A stretch of 64,000 nucleotides of DNA from Ricinus communis (GCF_019578655.1 NC_063257.1:9610001-9674000), one strand, 5' to 3'; positions 1 through 13,136 are shown, counted from the first letter of the stretch. Translations and numbers: made by a program. The notes: generated from the sequence alone by a model not told the origin.

Positions 1-930
1 CAATTTGGTCATATGGCCATTGTATGACCTCTTGGCAGCATTACAGAGAGTTTCAGATTCTCAAAACTTTTTCCAAAAGGAATTACTAAAATGAAAATAT
101 CAATTTCTGCAAAGTTTCTCTTATCTATTACCAAATCAAACTCATATATTACTCAGTATGATTGAGCAAGAGTCTGATATCCATAAATAAGGTTCAAATT
201 GCTATCTCTGCACCCATTACTTTCTAACCATGAAAATCAAATGTAAAATGATAATCAAGAAAGATGAGTACTTGGAAAACTAAAGGTGAAATGAAGTAAC
301 AGAGACATTCAAGAGAGCATATTGAAGCAAAATGTAATGAGATTTGTGAGTGGACAAAGAGTAGTTACTTACAACAAAGTACTTTTCTCCTTATATACCT
401 TTTTTAATATTATTGTGAAATATATTTTAAATTTTCCTTTTTTTTATTTTATTTATATAGCTAAGTCATGGACCATAGTCAATTTATATCCATTTAAACT
501 AATTCCAATTTCCAAAGGAACCTAATCGCACATCTCATGATTGACCAATTTTATTCTATTAATATATTTCTTTAAGAATAATATAGAAATTCATCCATTA
601 CATTGAATTTGTACCTATAAAAACCATAAAAATTTAATATTGCACATATGGCTTGCTGCTGTAATTTTAAATTACTTGCCCCTTTTTTTCTAATGAGATT
701 ATAGTACCTAATTTTCTTTAATTTGTTATTGATTGTGTATTTAAAATATTGGTGTTTAGTAATTTGATAAGAAATGTAATAATTCATCCTTCTAGTATTG
801 AAGAATATTGAAAAACAAATAATTCCAACTGATATTTGAACACGCATCTAAAGCATTTGATGAATATCTTGAATAATGGTTTTAATAGGTATGGTGCTTA
901 TGAGCTTGATATTATGTACCGAATAGTATA

Positions 931-933
<3 letters not shown>

Positions 934-1004
<71 letters not shown>
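934..1004. repeat. (AT)n microsatellite, about 71 bp
   Basis: Uninterrupted AT dinucleotide run. Such runs are length-variable between plant accessions and prone to assembly error. Confidence 0.97.
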
Positions 1005-1006
<2 letters not shown>

Positions 1007-1163
1007 CCCTTATAATTTTAAGAAAAAAAATATATTTCCAACTTTGTTATTTTAACTTGCTAAAAATATATATACTAAACATGTACCAAAATATGTGAAA
1101 TAGATATTACAAATATGAGTTAACTATTGAAAAAATTTAAAATATTAGTTTTACATACTGGTA

Positions 1164-1169
<6 letters not shown>

Positions 1170-1216
<47 letters not shown>
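1170..1216. repeat. (AT)n microsatellite, about 47 bp
   Basis: Second uninterrupted AT run, 165 bp after the first. The DNA around it is also rich in degenerate TA-containing words. Confidence 0.97.
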
Positions 1217-1220
<4 letters not shown>

Positions 1221-4200
1221 TATATATTAAATAGATACCAAAATATGTGAACTTGATACAAAAACATATAAAATAGATACTAGAAGTAATTATATACCAA
1301 ATGTATATCTAATATATATTGAAACACATACTATAATAGATACAAAAGATAATTTTAAATACTAGTTATATATTAAATATATACAAAATTTATATTAAAA
1401 TATATGATAAAAATACTAAAAAATAGTTTTAGATGCTAGTTATGTATACATCCATCTTTTCAATGGATTAACCTACAATTAAATTAATATTATCGAATAA
1501 GTACTAAACATATATCAAACATATACTAAAAAGTAAATACCATAAAAATTATAACAACATATACCAAATTGCCAATAACATATACCATTTCGTAAAAGAA
1601 ATATATCTAATATATATCATCATATTTCTAAAATAATTTTTCAAATTACAATATTTTTGAAAAAAGAAATTTAAAGTATAAAGTTCTTAGGGTATTTATG
1701 AAAGAATCCCTAAAAGAAACCCCATAAAAATTGAACCCAAAATGATAGCCATTTAAAATGTACTTAGAAAGAGTGACAGAAAAGAGAAAGGTAAACCGGT
1801 AATTGGTGAAATAGTATTTTTTTTTTTAAATAAAAAAAAATCCAAGAGGACATTATTGGAGTATAATTTAATGAGATTTGGAAGGACAAAAGTAGAAGAG
1901 AAAATTAATCAGAAAAAGAAAAGTAGTGGATAGGGATGAGCAGAGGAGAGTAAAAGGGACATTTTTAGCAGGACCAGGAATGTTGACAGTACCATTTTGG
2001 ACTTTCCTCTTTTAGCAGGAATCGCCCCTTTCTGTTGTCTACTCTCATTTTCCTATCAACCAATCATGACCTTACTCCTCTTCCTTTGGAACCCATCTCT
2101 CTTCTTCTTCTTCTTTCTTCTACAATCTTTGCCAGCCTGAAATTGGTTGTCTAAGGTACATATACTATTGAATTTCATAACAAAGAAAATGTTACTCATA
2201 TATAGTAGAAGAAAAAAAGATATGTAAATGTCTAAACCGTTCGTATTTCTGACTTGTGAGAATTTAAGAGTTTTCGAGTTTGAATTTAATTATTCTTTAT
2301 CTACCATTGTTCGTCAACGTTATTAATTTTATAGTCGAGTTTAAAAGGAAGGTAATAACAGAAAAGAAAAAAGAAGTGATTAAATTATTTATATATTTAA
2401 TTTTGTGTAACTTAAATGATCTCTTAAACCTCCACAGTCCTAAATCCATCATATTGCAGTGCTAATCTACTACAAAAAGATGCATTACTTTCAACACTTT
2501 ACTAAATAAACAGATCATGGAATAAATCCTGAATCACAAACCTAACCCTAAATCCCTTTACTAATAATTTAACTATGGAATAAAATTTTATCAAGAATAT
2601 CTCAATACCATGTTGTTATTTTAATATATATTTTCCCCCCAACTTAGAATCTAGCATATTTTATTTTCAAGATATTTACATATTTTTTTACGAATAATGC
2701 TATGCAGCATGAATAAATTTTACGAATTTTGCACGAAATAATTTTAAAAGAAAAGAAAAGTGAGTGTATGTTGTATTACATAAAGAGAATAGAATTTGAA
2801 ACTAATTAAATGGCTTTCAAATAAATCACTCAAAACCAAATTTTGTATATAATCTTTTATGTGCAACTTTTTCCTAAAAAAAAAGTGTTTTTTTTTTTTT
2901 TGGTTCTTAATAATTATGTTTACTTTTATTTTAAGCAAATATTCAAAGAAAGAAAGAAAGAAAGCAAAAGAAGACTCAAAATCTTCAAATTCTGTATGCA
3001 TCTTGAACTTGACTAAAACTAAACATCAAATAAAATAAAAATCACTTTCAAAACCATAAGTAAGCAAAAAATGTGAAGACTTGAGTGTGTAAGCCTCCCT
3101 TACATTGCCAAACGTACGGATACAAAAGGAATGCAAAAGAAGACAAACAGAGAAGTTGATATTGATAAAACATCTTTGTTTTGGGTCATGTCTGTCTGTC
3201 TGTCTTGTGGGTATTCTGTTGGTTTGGGTTTGATTTGGTTCCACCTTTAGTATTGAGATCTCTTTGAATTTTGAGGGGTCACATGGCTATGGTTCTAAAA
3301 GGCATAACATAAAAAGGGCACTTTCTGCTGCTCACCACCCTCTTTCTGCCTGGACTATCTGCTTACAGACATGCAAACCAAAATCAAATTACATCATTTC
3401 CAAGCAAAGATTTCAAGACAGATCACTCCCATCATCAATAGCCGAGTGCTTTACATTTCTTTTTCATTTCACCCATTAACTTCAAGTAATGCATACCTAC
3501 TGTACTTGTTTAAAACCCTGACTAGACCTATATTAGACAATATTAAATAAATAATATTTTTAAATTTCACTGGAAAATAATTGGAACTTTTCGGATTCCA
3601 ATGAAATTTAAAATTTAGATTTTTTCGAATAGATATGAAAACATAGAGCCGGTCCCCGAAAGACTAAGACAAGAGCCCTTCCTTCATTCAAGTGAGATAC
3701 TTGATCGAGACCACCCTTAAATTATGATTACACCCTTAAATTATCTAAAGTTAACCCAACAAATTAACAAGATCTTTGGCATAGTTCTCTTGCAGAGATT
3801 CACCATTCATAAGAATTGTTGGGGTGATAAAAAGTAATAATTTATTAAATGATTCATTTAATTCATGAACTTTAAATTCATGGATTGTAAAAACAAAGAA
3901 TTTAAAAACTTCATCCATAAAATCCCTAAATAATAAAGGTAATATTAGAATTAAAAGAATATATATTATAAGCTTATCAGTTTCAAATTTATAATTTTTT
4001 AAAAGCTTTAAAATTTCTCATCTCTCAAGTGAAAAATCAAACCTTCAAAATAAGAATCTTAAAGGATGATGAATTAAATACTTCTTTTCTTTCTTCCAGG
4101 AATCACTATAGGTTTCAGCTGATTCAACATTTAGACGGCTAGGGTTTAGAGATAATTCAAAATTTATCAGCAGATTTCTTTTTATATATCTTGTTCGTGA

Positions 4201-4249
4201 GTATAAGCAATCTACTGGCCTCACTGAGTTGAGACACTCCCGCAAGCGT

Positions 4250-4576
4250 TAAATCGGTTGTCATGCAACATGTTTATTAAATTCCTCCAAGATTGCTGCT
4301 CACTGACTCCATTTCATTTCAGCTTCTGACAACATTACATGGATGCAAGAGCAAAGAGCAAAAATTGCCTAGCAAACAGGCACACAAATGGGCAGATAGA
4401 AGTTGCCATAAGTAACATACAAATGGTTTCAAACATCATGCTTGATGACTAAGGTGCTGCAGTAGACTGCAGTACTGCAAAACCACCACATATACATAAT
4501 AACAAACAAGAATATATTTAAAATTTGTGTTGATATTATGAATTATACTATCTTGTCGAAGCCAGAGAGGGAGAAG

Positions 4577-4618
<42 letters not shown>

Positions 4619-6449
4619 ATCAATGAATCAAAAAGGGGAAAGACTTGCATAACCAAACTTACAGAAAAGAGATTTCAATAGCAGCTTCAAATCAAAGGCA
4701 AAGTAGGTCAAGAAAGTGTTGATGCTTTTCTTGAGATTGCAAAAGGGGCATGGGGGGAGCGGATCACATCTCGTGATGAACAATCATCAGCAACATATTC
4801 TTGAGACATGGTTGCTGTATGGCATTATACTCTGGTGTCTCCAACAGTTTGACCAGTTCATAATATGCTAATCAATGTGTTGTTCCATCAATGGGACCCG
4901 CTGGACAACTCAAGTTGACCGAATTCAATAGGCCTGCATGTAGAACAGATAAATCAATCTTCCATGAAATCAATATGAGGAGGTCCTCATTCAAATTACA
5001 GTGTGAAATATAAAAGCGATTATGTGTACTCTGTCATTTGAAGGCCATATCAATCAACAAAATATGCATGAGTAACTGGCACAGAAAAGGCCCAATTGCC
5101 CTAAACAATAACTTTTATAGTAGAAACTCTATTGTCACAGGGACATTGGATTTGGGAATAACTTGATATTATATTAGATAAGGAAAGTCATAGCTCCACC
5201 ACTAGTGCAAACGGTGAGTTAGTTTGGTCTTGATATCAAGTCCCCAAACAATTCTCACTCCAATGCAAGAAGGCTGCTAATCTTTTCAAAAACTAAAATT
5301 GTATCTTCATTGAAAATGATCATTTTCTGGACCTTAGATGTTCTAAGAAGTTAGTTGAAATGGATATATCATGTTATTGATGTAAATATCATCACCTACT
5401 AACAAATTTCTTCTCCAACATGCAGTCTCTTAGTAGCACCTGATTTAATTTCAAGCCTCTTCTACTTCAGAATGGTACCACCAAGAGGCTCCCATATCAA
5501 TCCACTTGAAAAGATATACCATGACATGATGGGCTTCTATACTACTAAAATGCCATCATTTTGCACACTCAGATAGAAAATCAAAACACCAAGTAAGAGA
5601 CTTCCATGTGGGTAGCAATCAATTGTTAAATTCATTTTCGGCTTACCCAACCATGTCAGAGTACAAACTTGGCATCAGCTCAATCCTTAATCATTGGCTT
5701 TATCTGAGGTCCATCACAAAAGCAGTAGTAGAAAGGTTGCCCAACCTGTTTTTTGTCAAAGTCATAAACCTGTTCAGACTTATGAATGGAAACTAAAAAT
5801 GATTCGTCATCAAGCCTTAAGCATTGCAGAACTTTCAAAAAGATTAAAAAAGAGGCTGTCCCTTCCCCACTTAGAATCGGTGCAAAATTTTTTTTCTAAA
5901 TTCAGCTATACCAGTAGAACTACCTAGTATGAACAAGGTTGATGTTTAACACAGAATTTAGAGAAACTTTATAAATAACAAATCGTTTCACAATTAAAGC
6001 ATCTTTAAACTCCCAAATGTTTATGAAGATCAAAAGAATCTGCAATAATTGCAGGTTTTCTTTCCGCCCTTCATATTAGAAAGGAGAATCAGATTTGCAG
6101 CTAAGTCTAGAGCATTTGCAAGAAGAGAAGAATTAGTAAAAATGATTTGCTCTTCAGAAATTAACTATTATGTATCTTTGTTATGGTCTCAAATGAACAA
6201 TTCTACAATTGCCAGGGAAAGGATAACTGCTTTTTATAGTTGCATCAAAAGCATCAAATAAAAAGAACTTGCTGCAATAGATCCTTATGGCCCAAATAAA
6301 AAAATTGACATAGCTGATCGATACAAAATGAGAACATTCGATGCGTGTAAAAGCTAACACTGACTTGCTAAACATCCTGGTAAAAAGTTAACTGGGTTAA
6401 GAAAGCTAACCTGCCCATTTTTTAATTTAATAGACAAACTGAGTCTTTG
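4250..6449 (-). other. probable spliced 3' UTR of the PORR gene
   Basis: This segment is more GC-rich than the DNA on its left and lies directly after the stop codon of the minus-strand PORR gene. Read on the minus strand it has a splice-acceptor-like pyrimidine/CAG site near 4937, short exon-like blocks, and an AATAAA signal (reverse complement at 4273-4278) at its far end. No long open frame is present on either strand. A long 3' UTR with introns is the simplest reading. A separate non-coding transcript is the alternative. This is inference only. Confidence 0.35.
4584..4615. repeat. (GA)n microsatellite, about 32 bp
   Basis: Perfect GA dinucleotide run inside the probable 3' UTR region of the PORR gene. 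Confidence 0.95.
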
Positions 6450-7991
6450 TTAAGTAGCTGTCCTCTTTGCTGTGAATAATTTTCCCTTTCTCTTAAGGAA
6501 ACTCAACTTATCTCCTGAGTTAGCAGGAAATTTGCGTCCTCTTTGCATTTCTGTTCTCTCAGTAGCTTTTGTTGCCACTACCTCTTTGGTAATGCCATGG
6601 TGTTTCTGCACCAATCTTTGTCTTCCAGCATTCCTTGAAGATTCTCTCACATCAAAATTCTTTTTCTTAATCATTCTTGATCTGTTATTCGGTAAATTTC
6701 TACGAACATGTGTCTTACTCTCACCTTCTTCCTCATCATCATCATCATATTCAGAGTCATGCTCATCCTCGAAATCAGAATCCATATGATTCACATCCAT
6801 GGCAACAACATTATCATCTTTCTCTCCCTGCTCAATAGAGTCTTGGACTGTTTGTTTGTTTCCACCAGGCACACTAATTGCTTTACGATCCTCATCTACT
6901 TTGTTCATGAGATGAACATACTTATTCCTAATATTCGTTAGTGGACTCTTCTCAATTAGCAGTCCTCTCTTATAGGCGTCCCTCAAAACCACAGTATAAG
7001 TTCTCATTTTGGTCGACAAGTAAAATATCCCCGGATGGTGAAGCAATGCTCTCTTAAACCTTGACCGAATCCCCAAGCACTCTCCTAAACACAACAAAGT
7101 ATCCCTCTCCACCTTCTTCGATACAAAAAGATTAAGAACCTCATGCAAAACCCCCACTGTCCACTTATCAGATTCATCAGTGCTAGCCCCCAGATGTGTT
7201 GCATTCTCATAAGGAGAAATATAAGGCAACTTTTGCCAATCATCAGACCACTTCTTCAATTGCTTATCCATCTCGTATCCCTTTGAAAACTTCATAGGAA
7301 AAGCTAGAGGCATCCCCTTTTTATACTCAATTTTTCCATTTGCTGCTTGCTTTTCAATGCAAGAAACAGCCAATTCATTACTCCAACAAACCAACTCTAA
7401 TCCCAAATCAGAATTTAACCCACATGCCAAATTTTTATGATTTCCATTGCCAATAACTCTAAAATAATCAGGAAACTCAGGAACTAAACATTTTACATAA
7501 TCTTGAGGTAAACCCAACTCCCATTTTATCGCATCAAGAACCTTTAGTGGAATTTTATCAATTCTAGAAATCATTAACAACTTCAAAACTCTATCAGCAA
7601 CATTTTGCTTATAACTCTCACTATCATAAACTAACTGCTCTTCAGCATCAAGGTCAAGTACCTGTTCAGTGAGCTTAATATGGGGATGTATGTTTATGCC
7701 ACCAGGGAGAAATTCTTGGAAGATTAAAGGGTATTTTCGGATAAATTCAATTGGACGAATTGGGACTTTGAGTGAGTCTTTATGTTGAGTGATTACAGAG
7801 AGAGGAAGTGATTTTGATGGCTCTGATTTTATGAGATTCTTGATGTTTATCATTGGTTTTAAGTGATTTTCTCTCTGTACTACATGGTCTAGGCCACGGT
7901 CCCGTAGGTGTTTGATGGATGCAACGTCGATGAAGCTACGGTGGTAGCTGCGGCGGGGATGTTTCGCGAGACAGCGGAAGAGGAATTGCAT
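6450..7991 (-). CDS. PORR-domain organelle RNA-binding protein
   Basis: Intronless gene of 513 residues. PORR (plant organelle RNA recognition, formerly DUF860) proteins bind group II intron RNA in mitochondria or chloroplasts and help splice it. The domain covers roughly residues 25-365. Its family signature is near residues 325-360, where HPGIFYLSTKMRTYTVVLR is followed by AYKRG and LIEKSPL. The chosen start is the ATG at 7991-7989. The open frame extends 13 codons further upstream but without another ATG. The N-terminus (MQFLFRCLAKHPRRSYHRSF) is basic, hydroxylated and free of acidic residues, as expected of a mitochondrial presequence. After the domain come an acidic run (about 403-423, mostly Asp/Glu) and a basic tail of about 90 residues. 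These make the protein longer than many family members. I cannot say which Arabidopsis paralog (WTF9-like or other) is the ortholog. Confidence 0.9.
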   Translation of the reverse strand: MQFLFRCLAKHPRRSYHRSFIDVASIKHLRDRGLDHVVQRENHLKPMINIKNLIKSEPSKSLPLSVITQHKDSLKVPIRPIEFIRKYPLIFQEFLPGGINIHPHIKLTEQVLDLDAEEQLVYDSESYKQNVADRVLKLLMISRIDKIPLKVLDAIKWELGLPQDYVKCLVPEFPDYFRVIGNGNHKNLACGLNSDLGLELVCWSNELAVSCIEKQAANGKIEYKKGMPLAFPMKFSKGYEMDKQLKKWSDDWQKLPYISPYENATHLGASTDESDKWTVGVLHEVLNLFVSKKVERDTLLCLGECLGIRSRFKRALLHHPGIFYLSTKMRTYTVVLRDAYKRGLLIEKSPLTNIRNKYVHLMNKVDEDRKAISVPGGNKQTVQDSIEQGEKDDNVVAMDVNHMDSDFEDEHDSEYDDDDEEEGESKTHVRRNLPNNRSRMIKKKNFDVRESSRNAGRQRLVQKHHGITKEVVATKATERTEMQRGRKFPANSGDKLSFLKRKGKLFTAKRTAT

Positions 7992-8039
7992 CCTTGCTGC
8001 TGAGTTTACTTCTGCAACGAAAGGGTTCAAGAAGGGTTT

Positions 8040-9539
8040 TGTTGTGGTCGGTACTTTTATGGCAAAATGTACAAAAGAGCCCTTAACTTTGGACCCTAGA
8101 CCTGACCAAGGCCTTGAATAGCCTCGGAACCGGCTCTAGCCGCCAGTTCAAAGTTCATTCAGAGGTTGAACTTCAAACCGGTCTATAGTTAACAGGTCCA
8201 GTCCATGGCTAAAAGCCTAATAGTTCAAGCTCGATTCACAGTTCAAGTATATTACGGTTTCAGTAACAATTTCTTTCTGATTTCATCCATTCAATGCTAA
8301 TTTTTTTTAGAAAAAAATTATGAAATCATAATTTTAAAATAATTAAATTTATCGCACCTTTTAATTTATTTGTTTTGTACAACTATTGTTTCATGAGTTA
8401 AGAATCATTATTTATTTTAATTATTTTTATATTTAAATTCTTAAACGATATTAAGAGATATTTTTATATAAAGCATATTATTTTTAAATATGAATCTAAA
8501 ATTTTAATTTTTTTAAATTCATGATTTATCTATATTTTTTTACGATTACAATCAATTTAGAAATACGATTTTAGTTGAAGACCGGTTTAAACTTAATATA
8601 AACTTTTAATTTTAACTGATTCAGATAAATTTATGAATTGGATCATTGATTAAGGGTTAGTATCGTTGGATTGATCCAATTTTAGTCCACTTGTCATTTG
8701 AACTAATTCTTTTATCAAGTGTAAGTGTACAATTAAATTCTTAAAATTTAAAATGAATCTCATGAGCTTTTTAATAAATGCACTTAATAGTACTGTGACC
8801 TATTTAAAATCACGTCCAATAGTAGTACAGCATCCGGCTTATGAATTTTTTATTTTTATATTTAAGATAAAATCTTTAAAAACTATGAAAAAAATCATTT
8901 AATATTCAGCGTTTGATTTTTAAATATATTATTATTATTATTATATTTCTAAAATTTTGATTTATTAATCAAAAACTATTTTATTAAAATTTGTAAGAAT
9001 ATTTTATTAGTTCCATTTCGACAATATTTCATTAATATTAAAAAAATTAAGAAAATAATAATAGTTTATTCTCACATCGTGTGAATTGTTACAATTTTTA
9101 TTATTAATTTTTAATTTAAGACATTAAAATGAATAATATAATTAATATGTAAAGTTGTTTATTTGTTCGATTACACAAATTATTACTATGATTCTCGTTA
9201 TAAATAGTCTTAAATTTAAAAAGTATAACTACACGTTCTTTCTATAAAAAAAATATATATATAATTTGACTATTATTAAATTAAATACATATTAACTTTT
9301 CCAAGTTAAATATCTTAAAATTCCTTGTACAATTGACAATATTGAATCAGAGTAGAATCTTTCTTTTTTTTTTGTTAATATTATCCATTATTATAATAAT
9401 TATATTTATAAAAATATATTAATATGCTATTTTAGTATTATGATCATTGTTTAATTAATGAAGTAATTTAATTATTAATTATACTTATATAAATTAATAA
9501 TAAATATATAAATTGTATGTTATCATTATATTTATGTGT

Positions 9540-9589
<50 letters not shown>

Positions 9590-10499
9590 GGACTAAAAAA
9601 CTTAAGAACTAAAAAATAAACTTTGTGATAAAAAGTTGCTAGACATATAGGAAGGACAATAAATCAGCATAGAAGTGTATTCCTCCTACTACTTTGTGAG
9701 GTTGTTTTCTTAATTTGTTATGCTCCACAGGAGTTATATCTAAGGGACAATATCATACTAACTCTATGTAAAATGTTAACTATTGAAATATCCATGGATA
9801 ATATGGTGATTTAATCTAACAGTAAAGCATACTATTTTAAAAATGGATTTCATAATTCAAATATCATTAAATTTAAGTGAGAGAAAAATAAAAATATTAC
9901 ACATTGACGAAGGCGATAAAAACAAAAAGTATGAATATTTAAAATTGAAAATATACGCAATATAATATATAAATAAGAGCATATATTTAAATTAGATAAT
10001 AATTTTTTTATATATTTTTAAAGTTTATTTTATAGTTGTTATGAAGGGTTTAACAAGCATATAAACCTTTTCAAAATACATTAACCCTAAACACTCTTCA
10101 GTTACATTTTCAAAGTAAGATTAGATTATCATCTTTATCCAACTATTAATTTCCTTCTTCTCTCTTTTTTTTTTTTGAATGTATCAATTTTTTTATTAAA
10201 AGAAAAAAGAATGTATCAATCTTTGGCTCCAAAATTTTCGAGTTTAAACACATTATCATTTATTTTAGCCGTCTGAGCTTGAATTTGAAAAAAATCTAAT
10301 TATTTTTAGAAGAGTTTATAAATATTGTTTCTTTAAAACTCGCTTAATAAGTTTGGCTCAATTTAAAATTATAACATAGATTTTTTTATATTTTTTTTAT
10401 TACAAATCAAGCTTGGTTGGAACTGTAATAGTAGGTGAACCGGTTTAAATCTAGACTTAAAAAATTCAAATCGAATCAAGCTCAGCTCAAACTTTGAAC
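8040..10499. other. AT-rich intergenic DNA
   Basis: No gene is supported here. At 8090-8240 there are CCGGTT/AACCGG-type words, and related words recur near 8580-8700. This resembles the ends of non-autonomous DNA transposons common in dicots, but I could not define termini or a target duplication. Confidence 0.55.
9543..9589. repeat. (AT)n microsatellite
   Basis: AT run of about 47 bp with a single interruption (GT at about 9577). Confidence 0.95.
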
Positions 10500-11491
10500 A
10501 AGTCTAATAGAGTAACACCAAGTATAACCATCTAATCTTGGCACATCAGTGGTCCACTGTAGGTTCATCTAGAATCTGTTTGGTTCAAATTTGATCAATG
10601 CAATTTAGTATGGTACGATAACTGGTAGTTGATGACTGATAAATTAAACAATTTAGTAAATTTTATTAGCGGTTGTTGTTAGTATATTAAATAACCATTG
10701 AAGGTATAATTTATCAGTAAATATATTATATTTTATTATATTATATTTAATGATACAAATTAATAAAAATAACTTATAATAATTAAAAACTTTATAGTTA
10801 ATTTTCTTTAGCTTAATTGTATTTATTATTAAAAATATTTATAAAAGTTATTTCAAAAGAGAAATTTAAATTTAAATTCTATTAACAATTTTTTTAATTT
10901 TAAATATCATAATTTTAAATATTATAATTATTTAACTATTAAAAATAATTTTAAAATAATAATTATTTATTTTAAAATATAAAAATTTAATTATATGAAA
11001 TTAATTTAAGTAAGTTATTATTAATAAGTTTTAATAAAGATAATAGTGTCTAAATAAATAAAGAAATCAAATCAGTTATAGTTGATAAGAAAAAAACTCT
11101 AAAATAAAACTGCTACAATCAACTATCAGTTGTTGTTTTTTAAATTTTTATCAAATACTTTAATATAGTTATTGAGTGAAAAATAAAAATTAACTATATC
11201 AAACTTACAAATCAAACAATCTCCTGATGTCTCTTGCTGTTTGTGATGCCATTTAATGATATTCTTGTCCAGTGCAGGTATTGGTAGAATCCTTGTTGGA
11301 GACATGTCTGCTTAATACGCCAGCCATATGTATTTAGGTCACAGCATGCTAAGATGGTTGAATGCTATGGTTTTTCCTTAATTATCTCAAAATTGTTACT
11401 ACATCTTATGTTAGTTAAGTTAGTTACTTGTACATCTAATTGTTCCCCTGTTGGGATTTTAGGATCAATGTTTTTTTTTTCTGAAATAAAG
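10500..11491 (+). pseudogene. partial, intron-bearing pseudocopy of PTP1
   Basis: Three blocks match consecutive exons of the intact phosphatase gene downstream. 10517-10562 matches the end of exon 6 up to the His-Cys codons and the splice donor. 11270-11369 matches exon 7 with its acceptor. 11459-11491 matches the start of exon 8. Parts of introns 6 and 7 also match, so this was a DNA-level duplication and not a retrocopy. Intron 7 is shrunk from about 600 bp to about 90 bp. The exon 7 block lacks 39 nt of the parent, just after the codons for GIGR. The deletion lies between two AGAA words and is in frame. Eight codons later a parental TTA-GAT is changed so that the frame ends in TAA. Exons 1-5 are absent. 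Intron 6 is split by a 640-bp insertion. Confidence 0.85.
10578..11217. mobile_element. MITE-like insertion in the PTP pseudogene
   Basis: A 640-bp AT-rich block interrupts intron 6 of the pseudogene exactly where the parent gene is continuous. It begins GTTTGGTTCAAATTTGAT and ends ATCAAACTTACAAATCAAAC, which are imperfect terminal inverted repeats. A second inverted pair lies inside: AACTGGTAGTTGAT near 10619 and its near complement near 11116. The 5-bp word AATCT flanks both sides (10573-10577 and 11218-11222), a possible target duplication. There is no coding capacity. The superfamily is unclear, because a 5-bp duplication does not fit hAT (8) or Mutator (9). Confidence 0.65.
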
Positions 11492-13136
11492 AATTTCAGT
11501 AATTACTAGAGCAAATAAAAAGTAAAATAGATTTTATTAATATTGAAACTAATTGAGAATAAAAAATAAAAAAGATAACAAAGTTGAGGTGAATTTTACA
11601 ATATTATAATCTATACCGACGCTCGATATTTTTATGTATTTATTTAAAAAAATATAAAATTTGAATTATACTTATATAAAATATATTAATTTGTAAAATT
11701 AGAAACAAAAACTAGATAAAAATCCATTGCTCTACTAAATATTTTATTTGAATTTTGGTTTAAAAAATTTGATAAGGTTGAAAATGTAGATGGAGATAGT
11801 CTAAGAGGAAGAACTGCAGTGGATGACTGTAAAGCAGCAAAAGATTTAAAACTTTTTTTTAATAATTTTTAATTAATAATTTTAAAGTTGAATTTCTTAG
11901 ATATTTATATTATTAAAGAGAAAATAATATCTCTTAAACAATTTAAATATTTTTAAACCACTGAAATGTTAATCTTTTTGAGTTTGATAATAAAACAAAT
12001 AAAAAGAATACAAAATTTTAGATAAAAAAATGATTAAAGTTGAGAATTTTGCTAGAACGCAATTACAATATTTTATTATTATAAATTTATTTATTAATTA
12101 TAAAAAGATATTAATACTATTTTTAATTTATTAATTATATATATTCTTTTATTAATTTAGATCACGGTAAATTCATATATAAATTTTAATTATTTATGAA
12201 TGTTAAATTTATATAAATAAATATTATATTTTTAAACATCACCATTTAGATTTTAAAATAAATAAAAAATTTATAAATAAATAATATATTTTATTAATCA
12301 ATAATTAATATTATATATAATTGATTAATTTAATATCTAATTATACAAATAAATTATTAAAACTAAAATAATATTAATGAATTTATAAAGTATCATGCTA
12401 TACAACCATAATACATTTCTAAAGTTAGTATTAGAATTTGCTACACTTGTGAAAATTATTATTATTATTATTTTCTATTATATTTTAATTGAAATCTGAA
12501 CAAAAGAATGTTTCAGTATACAATTTCAAAAAAAAAAAAACAATTTACAAAAATTAAAAAATAAATAATATTACATAGTAAAATAAATGGGTAAATAGTA
12601 ATTATCCAAAATATAAATGAATAAAGAAAAGAAAAAATAAAATAAGAAAACATTGTATGAATTTTTATGTGAAGTTGTAAACTAGCTCATTACTCGAATA
12701 GAAAGGACACTGACAACTGACTATTCCAATAACAAATAGATTTATTAGTATTCTGGACTCCAGTACCAACCAATCCAAATCCAACACCAAATAGTGAAAC
12801 AAAATATATAAATAAATAAATAAATAAATAAACATTAACCCAATGTTTGGTGCACTAATTATGCACAGTGGAGAAAAGAATTTGAACGAGAGAAATGAAA
12901 GGAAAAGAAGACAACAAAACTTTGCTATTTTTTATTTATTTATTTTATAGAAGAAATTTTTAATTTTTCCATCGTTTGCTGTGCAAATGAAAGAAATAGA
13001 AGAAATTCTCTTCTTTTCTTTTGTTCTCTCCGCTTTCCTCAAAACAAACAAAGCGTAAAACAAAGACACACAGCTGGGAAACCTTATTTCAGCCTGCTCT
13101 CCCTCCCACCACCGCCACAATCCAACACCGGCGGTC
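11492..13136. other. AT-rich DNA and PTP1 upstream region
   Basis: No gene is seen before the PTP1 start. It contains an ATT run near 12456-12472 and an AAAT tetranucleotide run at about 12807-12833. The last 120 bp before 13137 are CT-rich and less AT-rich, as in a plant 5' UTR. I could not place a TATA box with confidence. Confidence 0.5.

Larger units (their letters stand above)
1..4249. other. AT-rich gene-poor stretch
   Basis: I find no supported gene here. It holds two long AT microsatellites, short homopolymer runs and a small GTCT repeat near 3187-3206. A pyrimidine-rich stretch at about 2090-2160, following a CCAAT-like sequence and ending near a possible splice donor, resembles the 5' leader of a plant transcript, but no exon with coding character follows. 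All open frames are short and unlike any family I know. Confidence 0.6.

Noticed and set aside
2090..2465. Gene start near a CT-rich leader
   Set aside because: The leader-like composition is not followed by any exon with coding character or a known motif.
3264..3479. 71-codon open frame
   Set aside because: Not similar to any family I know, and it starts on a non-ATG codon. I also checked the area by eye for common plant microRNA sequences and found none.
6472..6941. Plus-strand open frames opposite the PORR gene
   Set aside because: They are antisense to the PORR coding region and show only low-complexity residues where the PORR protein has its acidic run.
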